DNA of 64,000 nucleotides from Pseudomonas sp. URMO17WK12:I2 (GTDB taxonomy: Bacteria > Pseudomonadota > Gammaproteobacteria > Pseudomonadales > Pseudomonadaceae): the NCBI RefSeq assembly GCF_003253735.1, contig NZ_QKYW01000001.1:434001-498000 (forward strand), given 5' to 3'. The position numbers were made by a program, and so were the translations under genes. The notes under the pieces are model-generated. The model was not told where the DNA came from. It did no database searches and was given only the letters and a program-made list of their open reading frames with translations. This document shows, piece after piece, positions 7,721-16,332 of the stretch (positions are counted from its first letter, which is position 1; each line of letters begins with the position of its first letter).

Positions 7721-9925
7721 ATGTCGAGTCGCCCGCCCTACCCGTTCCGCACCTGCCTGGCCATCCTGCTGCTTGGCCCCGCGCTCGCCAGCGCAGAAAT
7801 GCTGCAACTGGAAAAAACCACGATCAGTGCAACCCGCACGGAACAGCCTGTCGATGCCGTCCCCAGTACCGTGACCGTGCTGACCGGGCAGGATATCGAC
7901 CGCCAGAACGTGAAGAACATCCGCGATCTGGTGCGTTACGAGCCAGGGGTCTCGGTCAGTGGAACGGGCAGTCGCTTCGGCCTGGCGGGCTTCACCATTC
8001 GCGGCATCGGCGGCAATCGAATCCTCACCCAGGTGGATGGCGTGCCCGTGCCGGACGCCTTTGCCTTCGGGCCCTTCCTCGACGCGCGGCGCAACTACGT
8101 CGACCCGGACACCCTCAAGCGCGTGGAGATCATCCGCGGCCCGGCCAGCTCGCTGTACGGAAGCGATGCCATCGGCGGCGCAGTCAGCTTCATGACCAAG
8201 GATGCCGCTGACTACCTGGAAGCCGGCAATGACGCCTATGCCCGCCTGAAAACCGGTTACGACGGCGCCGACGACAGCTGGTCACGCAGTGCCACGCTTG
8301 CCGCCCGCCAGGGCCAGGTCGACGGCCTGCTGCACCTGGGGCGGCGTGATGGCCAGGCGCTCGACACCTTTGGCGGCCGAAGCGGGATTGGAGCAGCGCG
8401 CGAAGAAGCCAACCATCAGGATTACCAGGCCAACAACCTGCTCGCCAAGCTCGGCTGGAATTACCTCGACGAGGATCGGCTGCAGCTGACCTACGAGCGT
8501 TACGAGGACGACGCCGATACCCGGGTGCTCAGCGAATACAGCAGCACGGCGACCGTGCGCACCTCCGATGCCACCGATAACACCGATCGCCAGCGGCTCA
8601 GCCTGCAGCACAGCTTCGCCCTGAACAGTGCGCTCGCCGACAGGGCCGAGTGGCAACTGAGCTATCAGCAAAGCCAGATTCGCCAACGCACCTACCAGCA
8701 GCGTTTCAGCGCTGGCGCCTTGCGTGAGCGCAGCCGTGACTCGACCTATCAGGAAGACCTGTGGGCGCTCAATGCCAAGCTCGACAAGGCCTTCGATACC
8801 GGCGCGGCGAGCCACCACTTGATCTACGGCGTCGACCTCAAGCGCCTGGAAAGCAGCGACCTGCGCAAGGGCCGCGAAGTATTCGCCAGCAGCGGCCTGC
8901 CGGTTCCGGCAATCCCTGGCGATGAAACCTTCCCGCTCAGCGATTTCCCGGACCCGACGTCGACCGAATATGCCTTCTTCGTGCAGGACAGCATCGATAT
9001 CGGCCGCTGGACCCTGCTGCCCGGCTTGCGCTACGACCACTACGAGATGAAGCCGGAGGTGACGCAACACTACCTGAACAGTCAGCCGATCAACCGCAAC
9101 CCTGCCGATTACCGCGACGAGGCCATTTCACCCAAGCTCGGCATCACCTACCGCATCGACGACGCCCATAGCGTATATGGCCAGTATGCCGCGGGCTTCC
9201 GCGCGCCGAACCCGGTGGATATCTTTGGCGAGTTCATCAACTTCGCGCGCAATTACCAGACCATCGCCAACCCGAGCCTCAAGCCCGAAACCAGCGATAG
9301 TTACGAAGTCGGCCTGCGCGGCCAGTACCCAACCGGCGCCTTTGGCGTGGCGCTGTTCTACAACCGCTATGACGACTTCATCGAGCAGGTGACGTTGGCC
9401 AATGACCCAACCGGCGCCGGGCGCATGACCTTCCAGTACCAGAACCTCGATCGGGTCACCATTCGCGGCGCGGAAGCTCGCGGCGAACTGTTGCTCGACA
9501 GCTTTGGCATGCCGGCAGGCAGCCACCTGCGTAGCGCCATCGCCTATGCCCGCGGCAAGGACGAGGCGAGCGGGCAGCCGATCAACAGCATCGACCCGCT
9601 CAAAGCGGTACTTGGCCTCGGCTACGACGCGCCAAGCGGACGTTTTGGCGGCGAGCTGACCTGGACGGTGGCAGCCGCCAAGGAGCGCGTCGATCAAACG
9701 CAGATCGCCAACCAGTTCGAACCCTCGGGCTACGGCACGCTGGATCTCAGTGCTTACTGGAATATCGGCTCCGGCGTATCGGTCAATGCCGGCCTGTTCA
9801 ACCTGACGGACAAGCAATACTGGCAGTGGGGCGATGTACGCAGCCTTAGCGAAAACAGCCAGAGTCTTGGCCGTTACGCCCAGCCTGGTCGCCACGCGGC
9901 CTTCAACGTGGCCTGGGAAATCTGA
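7721..9925 (+). CDS. phuR: TonB-dependent haem/haemoglobin receptor PhuR
   Basis: A 734-aa outer-membrane receptor. The signal peptide spans about residues 1-25 (ALASAE), followed by a plug domain (VDAVPSTVTVLTGQDI to AIGGAVSFMTKD) and a C-terminal 22-strand barrel. The haem-receptor hallmark FRAP (AGFRAPNPVDIFGE) is followed by NPSLKPE, the counterpart of the NPNL box. I chose ATG 7721 because AAGGAG precedes it; an in-frame ATG 18 bp upstream overlaps that site. It is divergent from phuSTUVW and probably shares its Fur control. The last residue is Ile rather than the common Phe. Confidence 0.94.
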   Translation: MSSRPPYPFRTCLAILLLGPALASAEMLQLEKTTISATRTEQPVDAVPSTVTVLTGQDIDRQNVKNIRDLVRYEPGVSVSGTGSRFGLAGFTIRGIGGNRILTQVDGVPVPDAFAFGPFLDARRNYVDPDTLKRVEIIRGPASSLYGSDAIGGAVSFMTKDAADYLEAGNDAYARLKTGYDGADDSWSRSATLAARQGQVDGLLHLGRRDGQALDTFGGRSGIGAAREEANHQDYQANNLLAKLGWNYLDEDRLQLTYERYEDDADTRVLSEYSSTATVRTSDATDNTDRQRLSLQHSFALNSALADRAEWQLSYQQSQIRQRTYQQRFSAGALRERSRDSTYQEDLWALNAKLDKAFDTGAASHHLIYGVDLKRLESSDLRKGREVFASSGLPVPAIPGDETFPLSDFPDPTSTEYAFFVQDSIDIGRWTLLPGLRYDHYEMKPEVTQHYLNSQPINRNPADYRDEAISPKLGITYRIDDAHSVYGQYAAGFRAPNPVDIFGEFINFARNYQTIANPSLKPETSDSYEVGLRGQYPTGAFGVALFYNRYDDFIEQVTLANDPTGAGRMTFQYQNLDRVTIRGAEARGELLLDSFGMPAGSHLRSAIAYARGKDEASGQPINSIDPLKAVLGLGYDAPSGRFGGELTWTVAAAKERVDQTQIANQFEPSGYGTLDLSAYWNIGSGVSVNAGLFNLTDKQYWQWGDVRSLSENSQSLGRYAQPGRHAAFNVAWEI

Positions 9926-10010
9926 GCGACAGCTCCTGGCGCACGGACGCGCGCCCTCTTCCATCGCCAGGCCGATGCGGGATAATCCCCGCTCAGGCCT
10001 GGAGACTCAG

Positions 10011-10334
10011 ATGATTCGTCTATGTGCCCCCCATGAGCTACCGGAAGCTCAGAGCCGGGGCTTTTGCGTTGAAGACATGCAACTGTTCGCCGTTCGCAAG
10101 GAGGGCGAGGTGTTCGTGTACCGCAATCGCTGTCCTCACCGAGGCGTACGGCTGGAATGGCAGGCCGATCAGTTCCTCGACCCCAGCGCCAGCCTGATCC
10201 AGTGCGCCCGGCATGGCGCGCTGTTTCTGATCGACTCCGGCGAGTGCGTGGCAGGGCCGTGCGAAGGCGAAGCGCTGCACGCCATCGACTGCCGAGAGGA
10301 TGGCGAGGGAATCTGGATCGATATCGATCCGTAG
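10011..10334 (+). CDS. Small Rieske [2Fe-2S] protein
   Basis: A 107-aa stand-alone Rieske-type ferredoxin. Cluster ligands are visible in two boxes, CPHRGV (Cys and His) and CARHG (Cys and His), about 20 residues apart. It resembles nitrite-reductase small subunits and ring-hydroxylating ferredoxins, but no oxygenase or reductase partner gene is adjacent, so its electron partner is unknown. The start at 10011 is ATG after GGAGACTCAG; the longer in-frame extension upstream runs into phuR and is not supported. It converges on sfsA with only 14 bp between the two stops. Confidence 0.85.
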   Translation: MIRLCAPHELPEAQSRGFCVEDMQLFAVRKEGEVFVYRNRCPHRGVRLEWQADQFLDPSASLIQCARHGALFLIDSGECVAGPCEGEALHAIDCREDGEGIWIDIDP

Positions 10335-10348
10335 CGCCAATAACCCGC

Positions 10349-11059
10349 TCAGCCAAGCAGCACCTCCAGACGCCTTACTACCTCGATCCCCTGCGGCGAG
10401 ATATCCACGCCATAGGCCAGCACCTCGACGCCCGCGCTCACCGCTTCAGCCAGAGCTGCCGCGTAGGCCGGGTCGATCTCCTTGGCAGGCCGCACGGCCT
10501 CGATGCCCGACAGGTTCACGCAATACAGCTGCACGGCACGAATACCGCTGCGCGCCAGGGCTGCCAGCTCGCGCAGGTGCTTGGCGCCGCGCTCGGTGCG
10601 CGCGTCGGGAAAGGCGGCCACGGCGCTGTCGGCGAAGCCCAGGGTCACGCTCTTCACTTCGACGAAGGCCACGCCGCTGGCGTATTCGAGGCAAAAATCC
10701 ACCCGGCTGCGCTCCACGCCGTAAGGCACTTCACGGCGCAAGGTGCCGAAACCCGTGAGCTCAGGAATTCGCCCGGCACGTAGCGCTTCTTCCACCAGGC
10801 CATTGGCCCGTGCCGTGTTGATGCAGGCGAGGCGCCCATGGGGCGTCTCGCCGACTTCCCAGGTTCCCGGCAGCTTGCGCTTGGGATCACTGGAGCGGCT
10901 GAACCACACCCGACAACCCTCGCTCATGCAGTTGAGCATCGAGCCGGTGTTCGGACAGTGGATGGTCAGCAATTCACCGCCGGCGGTTTCGATATCGGCG
11001 AGAAAACGCTTGTATCGGCGCAGCAAACGGGCCTCTTCGAGGGGCGGATCAAACTGCAT
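10349..11059 (-). CDS. sfsA: SfsA-family protein (DNA/RNA nuclease homologue)
   Basis: A 236-aa protein of the SfsA (sugar fermentation stimulation) family. It has the N-terminal [13 protein letters not shown] OB-fold segment (here [10 protein letters not shown]) and CPNTGSM, then a nuclease-like C-terminal half with the VEVKSVTL and FPDARTERG motifs typical of the family. SfsA was named from E. coli maltose phenotypes; the motif pattern resembles restriction-endonuclease folds and the cellular function is uncertain. It overlaps the upstream aminotransferase gene by 11 bp, so the two are cotranscribed. Confidence 0.9.
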   Translation of the reverse strand: MQFDPPLEEARLLRRYKRFLADIETAGGELLTIHCPNTGSMLNCMSEGCRVWFSRSSDPKRKLPGTWEVGETPHGRLACINTARANGLVEEALRAGRIPELTGFGTLRREVPYGVERSRVDFCLEYASGVAFVEVKSVTLGFADSAVAAFPDARTERGAKHLRELAALARSGIRAVQLYCVNLSGIEAVRPAKEIDPAYAAALAEAVSAGVEVLAYGVDISPQGIEVVRRLEVLLG

Positions 11060-12230
11060 TGGGCCTCCAGGTCTTCAGGCCACGGGCGATCCGCTCGACC
11101 GCTTCTTCGAGGCGCGGCAGGCTTTGGGTATAGGCGAAGCGTACATGGTGGCTGGCCTGGTAGCGCCCGAAGTCCAACCCTGGGGTAAAGGCCACGTGCT
11201 CGGTCTCCAGAAAGTATTGGCAGAAGGCGTAGGCATCACCACCAAAGGCGCTGACGTCGGCATACAGATAGAAGGCGCCCTCGGGCTCGACGGCAATCCC
11301 AAAGCCGAGCTCGCGCAACGCCGGCAGCAGAAAGTCACGGCGCTCGGCAAAGGCGGCACGGCGCTCTTCGAGAATGGCGATGGTCGTCGGCTCGAAGCAG
11401 GCCAGCGCCGCATGCTGGGCCATGCTCGGGGCACTGATGTAGAGGTTCTGCGCGAGCTTTTCCAGGTCTGCCACCGCTTCTTCCGGCGCTACCAGCCAAC
11501 CCAGGCGCCAACCGGTCATGCCGAAATACTTGGAGAAGCTGTTGAGCACGAAGGCGTCGTTATCCACCTCCAGCACGCTGCTGGCGTCCACGCCGTAGGT
11601 CAGGCCGTGGTAGATCTCGTCGACCACCATATGCCCGCCACGGGCTTTCAGCGCCTGGGACAGGGCAGCGAGCTCGGCGGCGCTGAGCAGCGTGCCGGTC
11701 GGGTTGGCGGGCGATGCGAGCAATGCGCCGACGCTGTCGTCGTTCCAGTACTCGGCGACGCTTTCCGGGGTGAGCTGATAACGCTGCTCGGGGCCGACCG
11801 GCACCAGCTGCGCCGCACCTTCTACCAAGCGCAGAAAGTGGCGATTGCACGGGTAGCCCGGATCGGCCAGCAGCCAGTGCTTGCCGGGGTCGACCAGCAG
11901 GCTCGCGGCCAGCAGCAAGGCACCAGAGCCACCGGGCGTGATGAGAATGCGTTGGGGGTCTATGCTCAGCCGGTAGCGCTGCGCGTAGAAGCCGGCAATT
12001 GCCTCGCGCAAGGCCGGCAAGCCACGCGCAGCGGTGTATCGGGTATGGCCGGCAGCCAGGGCCGCCTGGCCGGCGGCGACGATAGGCGCGGCGGTGGTGA
12101 AGTCGGGCTCGCCGATCTCCAGGTGGATGACGTCATGCCCCTCTGCCTGCAACTGGTTGGCGCGGGCCAGCAGGGCCATCACGTGAAAAGGTTCGATCGC
12201 GCGGCTGCGGGCGCTGTAAGGCTGTGCCAT
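11049..12230 (-). CDS. PLP-dependent aminotransferase, class I/II
   Basis: A 393-aa fold-type I aminotransferase. The Schiff-base lysine is in [16 protein letters not shown] near residue 237. Other hallmarks are SPANPTGT (substrate/cofactor loop) and YHGLTYG (phosphate-binding region). It starts [18 protein letters not shown], like the aspartate/alanine aminotransferase-related proteins next to dksA in pseudomonads. The substrate cannot be assigned from sequence. It overlaps sfsA downstream and is divergent from dksA across a 317-bp gap. Confidence 0.88.
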   Translation of the reverse strand: MAQPYSARSRAIEPFHVMALLARANQLQAEGHDVIHLEIGEPDFTTAAPIVAAGQAALAAGHTRYTAARGLPALREAIAGFYAQRYRLSIDPQRILITPGGSGALLLAASLLVDPGKHWLLADPGYPCNRHFLRLVEGAAQLVPVGPEQRYQLTPESVAEYWNDDSVGALLASPANPTGTLLSAAELAALSQALKARGGHMVVDEIYHGLTYGVDASSVLEVDNDAFVLNSFSKYFGMTGWRLGWLVAPEEAVADLEKLAQNLYISAPSMAQHAALACFEPTTIAILEERRAAFAERRDFLLPALRELGFGIAVEPEGAFYLYADVSAFGGDAYAFCQYFLETEHVAFTPGLDFGRYQASHHVRFAYTQSLPRLEEAVERIARGLKTWRPNAV

Positions 12231-12547
12231 GGGTCTGCCCCGGGAAACGATAAAAGGTGGAATTGTATCAGCGGTGCTCTGTCATACCGTGCCAACGCAC
12301 CACTGAAATACGTGTTTACACTGCGATTGCAGGCACCCGGCGCCAGGCAGGGGGTGGCTCATCGGCCCCATCAGGAAGCCCTGGCGGGGCCGGCTCGAAA
12401 CCAGACGCACAACCGCGACATCCGGGAGTGGCGCGGCTTGAGTCGATCTGGTAAGTTCGCCGGCTTGCAGTCGCAGGGCCGTTATTGTAAACGGCAACGG
12501 ACACATTCCCTGCGCAGTGGATTAGAGAGAGTGAGAGGCGGTCATCC
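12231..12547. other. Non-coding gap upstream of dksA
   Basis: 317 bp between the divergent aminotransferase and dksA. It must hold the promoters of both. I see no convincing gene; short open frames here lack ribosome-binding sites. A/T-richer patches at about 12240-12275 and 12475-12500 are the likeliest promoter positions, but I could not pick clear -35/-10 pairs. Confidence 0.5.
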
Positions 12548-12991
12548 ATGCCCACCAAAGCAAAAGCAACAAACGGCCAATTGATTCGTGGCTTCGAACC
12601 CTACAAGGAAACCAAGGGCGAGGAGTACATGAGCGAGGCGATGCGCGCCCACTTCACCAGTATCCTGAATAAATGGAAGCTGGAGCTGATGCAGGAAGTC
12701 GATCGTACCGTGCACCATATGCAGGACGAAGCGGCCAACTTCCCGGATCCGGCAGACCGCGCCAGCCAGGAAGAAGAGTTCAGCCTGGAACTGCGTGCCC
12801 GTGATCGCGAGCGCAAGCTGATCAAGAAGATCGACGAGACGCTGCAGCTGATCGAGGACGAAGACTACGGCTGGTGCGACTCCTGTGGCGTCGAGATCGG
12901 CATCCGTCGTCTGGAGGCGCGCCCCACCGCCACCCTTTGCATCGATTGCAAGACCCTGGCGGAAATCAAGGAAAAACAGGTCGGCTCCTGA
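12548..12991 (+). CDS. dksA: RNA polymerase-binding transcription factor DksA
   Basis: A 147-aa DksA, the ppGpp cofactor that binds the RNA polymerase secondary channel. An N-terminal coiled-coil region (about 35-110) contains the acidic tip DPADRASQEEE; a C-terminal zinc finger has CDSCG and CIDC, that is, all four cysteines. This is the full-length, zinc-bearing form. The GFEPYKETKGEEYM segment is typical of pseudomonads. It is followed by a strong terminator hairpin and then gluQRS, a widely conserved pair. Confidence 0.97.
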   Translation: MPTKAKATNGQLIRGFEPYKETKGEEYMSEAMRAHFTSILNKWKLELMQEVDRTVHHMQDEAANFPDPADRASQEEEFSLELRARDRERKLIKKIDETLQLIEDEDYGWCDSCGVEIGIRRLEARPTATLCIDCKTLAEIKEKQVGS

Positions 12992-13003
12992 GTCGATCAA
13001 CAG

Positions 13004-13025
13004 ACGGGGCGCTTAGGCGCCCCGT
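13004..13025 (+). terminator. Rho-independent terminator after dksA
   Basis: Perfect 9-bp stem ACGGGGCGC / GCGCCCCGT with a TTAG loop, followed by a short T-rich tail. It lies 13 bp after the dksA stop and before gluQRS, so gluQRS may be expressed mainly by readthrough, as reported for dksA-gluQRS in other bacteria. Confidence 0.8.
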
Positions 13026-13053
13026 TTCGTTTCACCCCCGTCAAACGCCCGCC

Positions 13054-13941
13054 ATGCAAAACTCCGCCTATATCGGTCGCTTCGCCCCCACGCCCAGTGG
13101 CTATCTGCACTTCGGCTCGCTGGTGGCTGCCGTCGCCTCGTACCTCGATGCCCGCTCCGTCGGCGGCCGCTGGCTGCTGCGTATGGAAGATCTCGACCCG
13201 CCCCGTGAAGTGACCGGCGCCCAGGCCGCTATCCTGGACACCCTGGAACGCTATGGCCTGCACTGGGACGGCGAACTGGTGCGCCAGAGCGACCGCCACG
13301 GTGAATACGCAGCGCTGGTGCAGCGCCTGTTCGACCAGGGGCTGGCCTACGCCTGCATCTGCTCACGCAAGCAACTCGAAGGCAGTGGCGGCATCTACCC
13401 GGGCCATTGCCGCAATGCCGGGCATGCTGGCCACGACGCCGCCATCCGCCTGCGCGTGCCCGAACTGACTTACCGCTTCAGCGATCGCGTGCAGGGCGAA
13501 TACAGCCAGCACCTGGGCAAGGAGGTCGGCGACTTCGTTATCCGCCGCCGCGATGGCCTGTACGCCTACCAGCTCGCTGTGGTGCTGGACGATGCCTGGC
13601 AGGGCGTCAACAACGTGGTGCGCGGCGCCGACCTGCTCGACTCGACGCCACGTCAGCTCTACCTGCAGGAGCTGCTCGGTTTTTCCCAGCCACGCTACCT
13701 GCACGTGCCGCTGATCATCCAGCCCGACGGCCACAAGCTGGGCAAGTCCTATCGCTCGCCGCCACTGCCCGGCGACCAGGCCACGCCACTGCTGATCCGC
13801 GCCCTGCGCGCCCTCGGCCAGCCCGCGCCGGATGAACTGGCCGACGCCAGCGCCGAAGAGTTGCTGGCGTGGAGCGCCAGGCACTGGGATGCGGCCCTTG
13901 TTCCGCGTACCCGCAACCTGGCTGAAAGCCAGTTGCGCTGA
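13054..13941 (+). CDS. gluQRS: Glutamyl-Q tRNA(Asp) synthetase
   Basis: A 295-aa truncated glutamyl-tRNA synthetase paralogue that attaches glutamate to queuosine of tRNA-Asp. The HIGH-like motif sits in RFAPTPSGYLHFGSL near the N-terminus, the KMSKS-like in DGHKLGKS, and a zinc site in CICSRK with YPGHC. It lacks the anticodon-binding domain, as expected. I chose ATG 13054 because it begins immediately before the conserved YIGRFAPTPSG segment; the open frame upstream runs back into dksA and its terminator. Confidence 0.94.
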   Translation: MQNSAYIGRFAPTPSGYLHFGSLVAAVASYLDARSVGGRWLLRMEDLDPPREVTGAQAAILDTLERYGLHWDGELVRQSDRHGEYAALVQRLFDQGLAYACICSRKQLEGSGGIYPGHCRNAGHAGHDAAIRLRVPELTYRFSDRVQGEYSQHLGKEVGDFVIRRRDGLYAYQLAVVLDDAWQGVNNVVRGADLLDSTPRQLYLQELLGFSQPRYLHVPLIIQPDGHKLGKSYRSPPLPGDQATPLLIRALRALGQPAPDELADASAEELLAWSARHWDAALVPRTRNLAESQLR

Positions 13942-13993
13942 GCGTCGCTAACGGGCAGCCTTGCGCCCCCACACCCATGCTCAGGAATCCGCC

Positions 13994-14524
13994 ATGCGCG
14001 CCCAGCTCGAAGAACTCATCAGCAAAATCAGCTCGGGCTGCCTGCCGCAGGGCGAAATCACCCGAATCGCCGACGAAGCCGCCCAGGCCTATGCCGACCC
14101 CGCCGCGTTTCTGGCCGCCAACCCGGACATCAATTACGACGACAGCTTTCCCATTCCCCTGGGTGAGTGGATGGTGGTCGGCAACCTGCCGGAGACCGTG
14201 CTGTTTCAGGCCGACAACTATGAAGAGCTGTTCAGCCAGATCACCCAGTCGTTTGGCGCCGAAGTGAACTTCGTGCTCACCGCCAAGCAGCTGAAGAAGG
14301 TCGAGCCGCTCAAGGCGCTCAATCGCATCCAGGTGCAGCTCGGCAGCCTGTCGAAGGAAACCCAGGGCTACGTGCTGGTCGACTTCAGCGAGCCGCTGGA
14401 TGACGAGCTGCAGGCCGTGCTGGTGTACACCACCGACCTGCCACGGGTGCTGGAGCTGGCAGTCGAGATCGGTATCTATGCGGCGCCCGCGTACGAGGCG
14501 CTGAAGGCCGCGCAGGCAGAATAA
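13994..14524 (+). CDS. Uncharacterised 176-aa protein
   Basis: I do not recognise this protein. It is 176 aa, acidic, without signal peptide or membrane segment, apparently a single alpha/beta domain. Features include a charged N-terminal helix, the motif YDDSFPIPLGEWMVVGNLP in the middle, and an Ala-rich C-terminus. AGGAA stands before the chosen ATG (13994); a start 33 bp upstream has no such site. Codon use matches the neighbouring genes, arguing for a genuine resident gene. It lies 52 bp after gluQRS on the same strand and converges on the lipase gene. Confidence 0.78.
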   Translation: MRAQLEELISKISSGCLPQGEITRIADEAAQAYADPAAFLAANPDINYDDSFPIPLGEWMVVGNLPETVLFQADNYEELFSQITQSFGAEVNFVLTAKQLKKVEPLKALNRIQVQLGSLSKETQGYVLVDFSEPLDDELQAVLVYTTDLPRVLELAVEIGIYAAPAYEALKAAQAE

Positions 14525-14586
14525 CAGCCACCGGGCACCTGGGTACCACGGCGCTCAACCCATTGGGCTACAGGCTTGCCGCGCGA

Positions 14587-15477
14587 TCACAGGCCCGCGT
14601 CGTGCAGGCGACGCAGGTGCTCGACATACAGGCCGACCGGGTCGATGCCCTCGCCAACCCGGCCGAAGTGCTGGTTGACGATGTCCAGGTGGTCGAGCGG
14701 GTAGTCGTCGCGGATCACCTTGCCAAGGTGCGAGCTGACCCGCCCGACCATGCCATCGCACTGCCCGACCTCGCGCACGAAGATGCGGGCAAAGCGTCGA
14801 CAAAACCAGTTCGACGGATCACGACGGTTACCGCCCTGATCGGTGATGCCCGGCTGCAGCGTGCCGGACCAGGAGTAATAGCGCACACCATTGACCTCCT
14901 CCGGCCCGTCTTCGCCCCAGGTCGAGGGCAGGCCCTGCGGGTACTGATGGTTGAAGATGCCCACGCCCTCGGTGGTCAGCGAACGGTGGGCTGCAACGGC
15001 GTTGATCGGCAGGGAGGCACCGCGTAAACCACCATCGAGCAGGGTGAACAAGCGCGCCAGCATATGGGTGCCCATGCGCATCAGCAGGCTGCGCAGACCA
15101 TTCGAGGCGTACTTGCGCTCCAGGTAATCGGCCAGCTCGGAACCCTGGTTGGGGCCGGCCACGGAGGTAACCGAGGCGACCCATTCCGGTCGGTGGGCAG
15201 CAGCGTAGCGGCATACCAGTGCGCCCTGGCTATGGCCGATCAGGTGCACCTTTTTCGCGCCACTGCGCCGCCGCGCATCAGCGATCTGCAGCAACAGCTG
15301 TTCGCCGCGCAGTTCGGTGGCATGCACCGGCGAGAGACGCGCCGGGTACACGTCCACCCCCTGATTACGCAGCGCGGTAGTAATGCCGTACCAGTAGTCG
15401 AAGCCGAGCAGGCTGACGAAGCCCAGCATGCCGGGAACCAACACCAGTGGATACTGGGGAACTGCACGATGACCCAT
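14587..15477 (-). CDS. Family I triacylglycerol lipase, no signal peptide
   Basis: A 296-aa alpha/beta hydrolase of the bacterial lipase family I. Oxyanion segment VLVPGMLGF and nucleophile elbow GHSQG are clear; His is in DDYPLDHLDIVNQ, and two cysteines (WFCRRF, GQCDGMVG) match the family disulfide. Unlike secreted P. aeruginosa LipA/LipC it has no signal peptide and no lipase foldase gene nearby, so it resembles the foldase-independent short members (Proteus/P. fragi type). I chose ATG 15477, preceded by GGAG; an ATG 60 bp upstream (15537) lacks a site. Confidence 0.85.
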   Translation of the reverse strand: MGHRAVPQYPLVLVPGMLGFVSLLGFDYWYGITTALRNQGVDVYPARLSPVHATELRGEQLLLQIADARRRSGAKKVHLIGHSQGALVCRYAAAHRPEWVASVTSVAGPNQGSELADYLERKYASNGLRSLLMRMGTHMLARLFTLLDGGLRGASLPINAVAAHRSLTTEGVGIFNHQYPQGLPSTWGEDGPEEVNGVRYYSWSGTLQPGITDQGGNRRDPSNWFCRRFARIFVREVGQCDGMVGRVSSHLGKVIRDDYPLDHLDIVNQHFGRVGEGIDPVGLYVEHLRRLHDAGL

Positions 15478-15638
15478 TTCAGTCTCCATTGGGGCGCTAC
15501 CTTGCCCAGGCCAGTGGTCAAGCGCAACGCGCATCATGACCGTCGATGGCCACTATCGAGCCATTCGACTTCATCCCTGACTGCCTCGCCCCTAGCATGG
15601 TTCCGTGAAACACCGAATGCCTGAAGACGAGGTACATC

Positions 15639-15773
15639 ATGAAAGCCCTGACCCTTGCCCTGCTCCTGAGCCTGCTCAGCGCACCGGTACTGGCCCTGCC
15701 CAGCCGCCACCCGGCGCCCATCCTCGGCGAAGCCGTCGACAGCAGCCAGCTGCAGCCCGCCACTGCGCAATGA
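15639..15773 (+). CDS. Small secreted peptide, 44 aa
   Basis: A short gene. ATG at 15639 is preceded by GAGG eight bases upstream; 44 codons are followed by TGA. The product begins MKALTLALLLSLLSAPVLA, an almost ideal Sec signal peptide ending in an Ala-X-Ala-like site (VLA). About 25 mature residues remain, rich in Pro, Ser and Gln. Codon choice is strongly GC3-biased like real neighbours. It lies between the divergent lipase and the osmE-like lipoprotein. I know no homologue; function unknown. Confidence 0.6.
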   Translation: MKALTLALLLSLLSAPVLALPSRHPAPILGEAVDSSQLQPATAQ

Positions 15774-15891
15774 TCCCATCGGCTGCAAGCCTCTGAAGAC
15801 ATGCGCGAATGCCCAGCTGATTTAAGCCGAACTTAATTCCCTGGCCCAGGCTCAGAAAAATGGTCTGGTTTATCACAAAGGGAAACTAACC

Positions 15892-16245
15892 ATGTTCAAG
15901 CAAAGCCTGGGTGCCGCATGCGTATTGGCCGTTCTGACCGGTTGTGCCGGCAAACCTGAGAATCCGGTCGACCATATCACCTTCCGTAACGAGCCACTGG
16001 TGAAACAGGTCGAGAAGGACATGACCAAGGCCACCGTCCTGGAGCTGGGCGGCCCGCCCTCCTCGGAAATCAACCGCACCGTGGTACCGGGCACCTGCAA
16101 CAACTACGTCCTCAACAAGGATGGCAAGGAGCAGCCCTACTACGTCGCCTTCAACTCCGCTGACCGCGTGGAAAGCAAAGGCTTCCTGACCTGCGAGCAG
16201 ATGGAAATCAACCAGCGCGAACGCGCCCGTGGCAACGGCATCTGA
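15892..16245 (+). CDS. osmE: OsmE-like osmotically inducible lipoprotein
   Basis: A 117-aa lipoprotein. The signal peptide ends in the lipobox VLTGC (Cys18). The mature part follows the OsmE/BamE (SmpA-OmlA) fold: VEKDMTKATVLELGGPPSSE, then GTCNNYVLN and YYVAFNSADRV, closely paralleling E. coli OsmE. OsmE is an envelope lipoprotein induced by osmotic and stationary-phase stress. AAAGGG lies nine bases before the ATG. It is monocistronic, ending in a strong bidirectional hairpin shared with cysNC. Confidence 0.88.
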   Translation: MFKQSLGAACVLAVLTGCAGKPENPVDHITFRNEPLVKQVEKDMTKATVLELGGPPSSEINRTVVPGTCNNYVLNKDGKEQPYYVAFNSADRVESKGFLTCEQMEINQRERARGNGI

Positions 16246-16265
16246 TTGCCGGCAGCCTGAAATGA

Positions 16266-16300
16266 AAAATGCCCGCCTCCCAGGAGAGCGGGCATTTTTT
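16266..16300. terminator. Bidirectional terminator between osmE and cysNC
   Basis: Inverted repeat AAAATGCCCGC / GCGGGCATTTT with additional inner pairing (CTCC/GGAG), A-run on one side and TTTTTT on the other. It sits between the convergent osmE-like and cysNC stops and can serve both strands. Confidence 0.85.
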
Positions 16301-16332
16301 GTGGCTGGCCGTTAGCGGCCGCCCGTCGGCGC

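Noticed and set aside
10743..12584. A 613-codon plus-strand open frame across the aminotransferase and the dksA leader
   Set aside because: It lies antisense to the aminotransferase and runs into dksA; there is no start site and no known domain, while the opposite strand encodes a complete PLP enzyme.
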